Part shown: in pieces, positions 7,172 to 7,498 of the stretch
Layout: each line of letters opens with the position of its first letter
Position numbering within the stretch: position 1 is the first letter of the stretch
Assembly (NCBI GenBank): GCA_002701455.1
Contig: NZVJ01000038.1
Location: forward strand, 16,296-23,793
DNA from: Rhodospirillaceae bacterium
Lineage (GTDB): Bacteria; Pseudomonadota; Alphaproteobacteria; Thalassobaculales; Thalassobaculaceae
Direction of reading: 5' to 3'
DNA: 7,498 bases
Notes under the pieces: generated by a model
What the model was told of the DNA's origin: nothing
Database searches by the model: none
The model's input: only the letters and a program-made list of their open reading frames with translations
Program-made: the position numbers and the translations under genes

Positions 7172-7188
7172 CCGCGAAAATAACGCGG
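7172..7188. repeat. Perfect 5-bp inverted repeat (hairpin) between rpsK and rpoA
   Basis: CCGCG and CGCGG are separated by a seven-base AT-only loop, 26 nt downstream of the rpsK stop. In the rpsK-rpoA transcript it would fold as a short GC-clamped hairpin. It is followed by GCTATTTCG rather than a run of U, so it is not a classic intrinsic terminator. It could be an mRNA-processing or stability element, or a weak attenuator. The rest of the 116-nt spacer (7098-7213) is AT-rich with no gene. Confidence 0.4.
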
Positions 7189-7213
7189 AACATATCATAT
7201 TGCTAATTTTCTC

Positions 7214-7498
7214 CTAAACACGCCTTCTTTTTGGAGGGCGACATCCATTATGGGGGATGGGCGTTACATCTTTAATTGAATTTACTTGAAAACCCACTGT
7301 CTGCAGAGCTCTTAAAGCGGACTCCCGCCCGGAGCCCGGACCACTGACCTCTATATCGAGAATTTGCATACCATGGTCAGCAGCTTTCTTGCCGGCATCC
7401 TCTGCTGCAACTTGAGCAGCATAGGGTGTCGATTTCCTTGAACCTTTAAACCCCATCGCTCCTGCCGATGACCAGGAGATCGCATTGCCCTGCGCATC
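7214..7498 (-). CDS. rpsK: 30S ribosomal protein S11, C-terminal part (cut by window edge)
   Basis: S11 sits on the 30S platform near the mRNA exit and the 3' end of 16S rRNA. Ninety-four codons of an expected roughly 130 are visible; the frame stays open to the right edge. The part before the internal methionine reads [14 protein letters not shown], continuing into [42 protein letters not shown] and the terminal [16 protein letters not shown], all typical of S11. The Asn-Gly in the PHNGCRPPK segment corresponds to the site that becomes isoaspartate in E. coli S11 (established knowledge). The stop is TAG. The methionine codon at 7454-7456 is internal and not the start. It is the promoter-proximal gene of the alpha operon part seen here. 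Confidence 0.98.
   Translation of the reverse strand, partial: DAQGNAISWSSAGAMGFKGSRKSTPYAAQVAAEDAGKKAADHGMQILDIEVSGPGSGRESALRALQTVGFQVNSIKDVTPIPHNGCRPPKRRRV

Noticed and set aside
1..7498. A new defence, mobile or otherwise undescribed system
   Set aside because: All genes are on one strand in a recognisable alphaproteobacterial housekeeping order, with no repeats, transposase, integrase, CRISPR or toxin-antitoxin pair visible. Only the DUF429-like gene is functionally open.

Overview
The window looks like ordinary chromosomal DNA from an alphaproteobacterium with a fairly AT-rich genome. Three things point there: RpoA and S11 read like alphaproteobacterial versions, a bacterial ATP12-type F1-ATPase chaperone is present, and rpsD does not lie between rpsK and rpoA. 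Eight genes are visible and all run on the minus strand, so transcription goes from high to low coordinates. Both end genes are cut by the window edge.

The right third (about 5599-7498) is the end of the ribosomal 'alpha' operon: the 3' part of rpsK (S11), rpoA (RNA polymerase alpha, GTG start) and rplQ (L17). A 116-nt spacer containing a small perfect hairpin separates rpsK from rpoA, and 44 nt separate rpoA from rplQ. A 183-nt spacer follows rplQ. I see no clear intrinsic terminator in it, only a weak extended -10 promoter candidate for the next block.

The left two thirds (about 1-5415) is a tightly packed chain: a periplasmic Do/DegQ-type serine protease, rarA (its ATG directly abuts the protease stop), a DUF429-like RNase H-fold protein of unknown role, crcB (fluoride channel), rluC (23S rRNA pseudouridine synthase) and, after 83 nt, the 5' part of the ATP12 chaperone gene. 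Spacing is 0 nt, overlap, 14 nt, 4-nt overlap and 83 nt, so one multi-gene transcript with translational coupling is likely. The members have unrelated housekeeping jobs: envelope proteostasis, replication-fork maintenance, fluoride export, ribosome modification and ATP synthase assembly. This is a conserved neighbourhood rather than a pathway.

I found no mobile element, CRISPR array, tRNA, phage gene or obvious new system. The least explained gene is the DUF429-like one: its start codon is unclear (TTG inside rarA, or CTG behind an excellent Shine-Dalgarno), and its role next to rarA is unknown. There is no gene-free stretch longer than about 183 nt.
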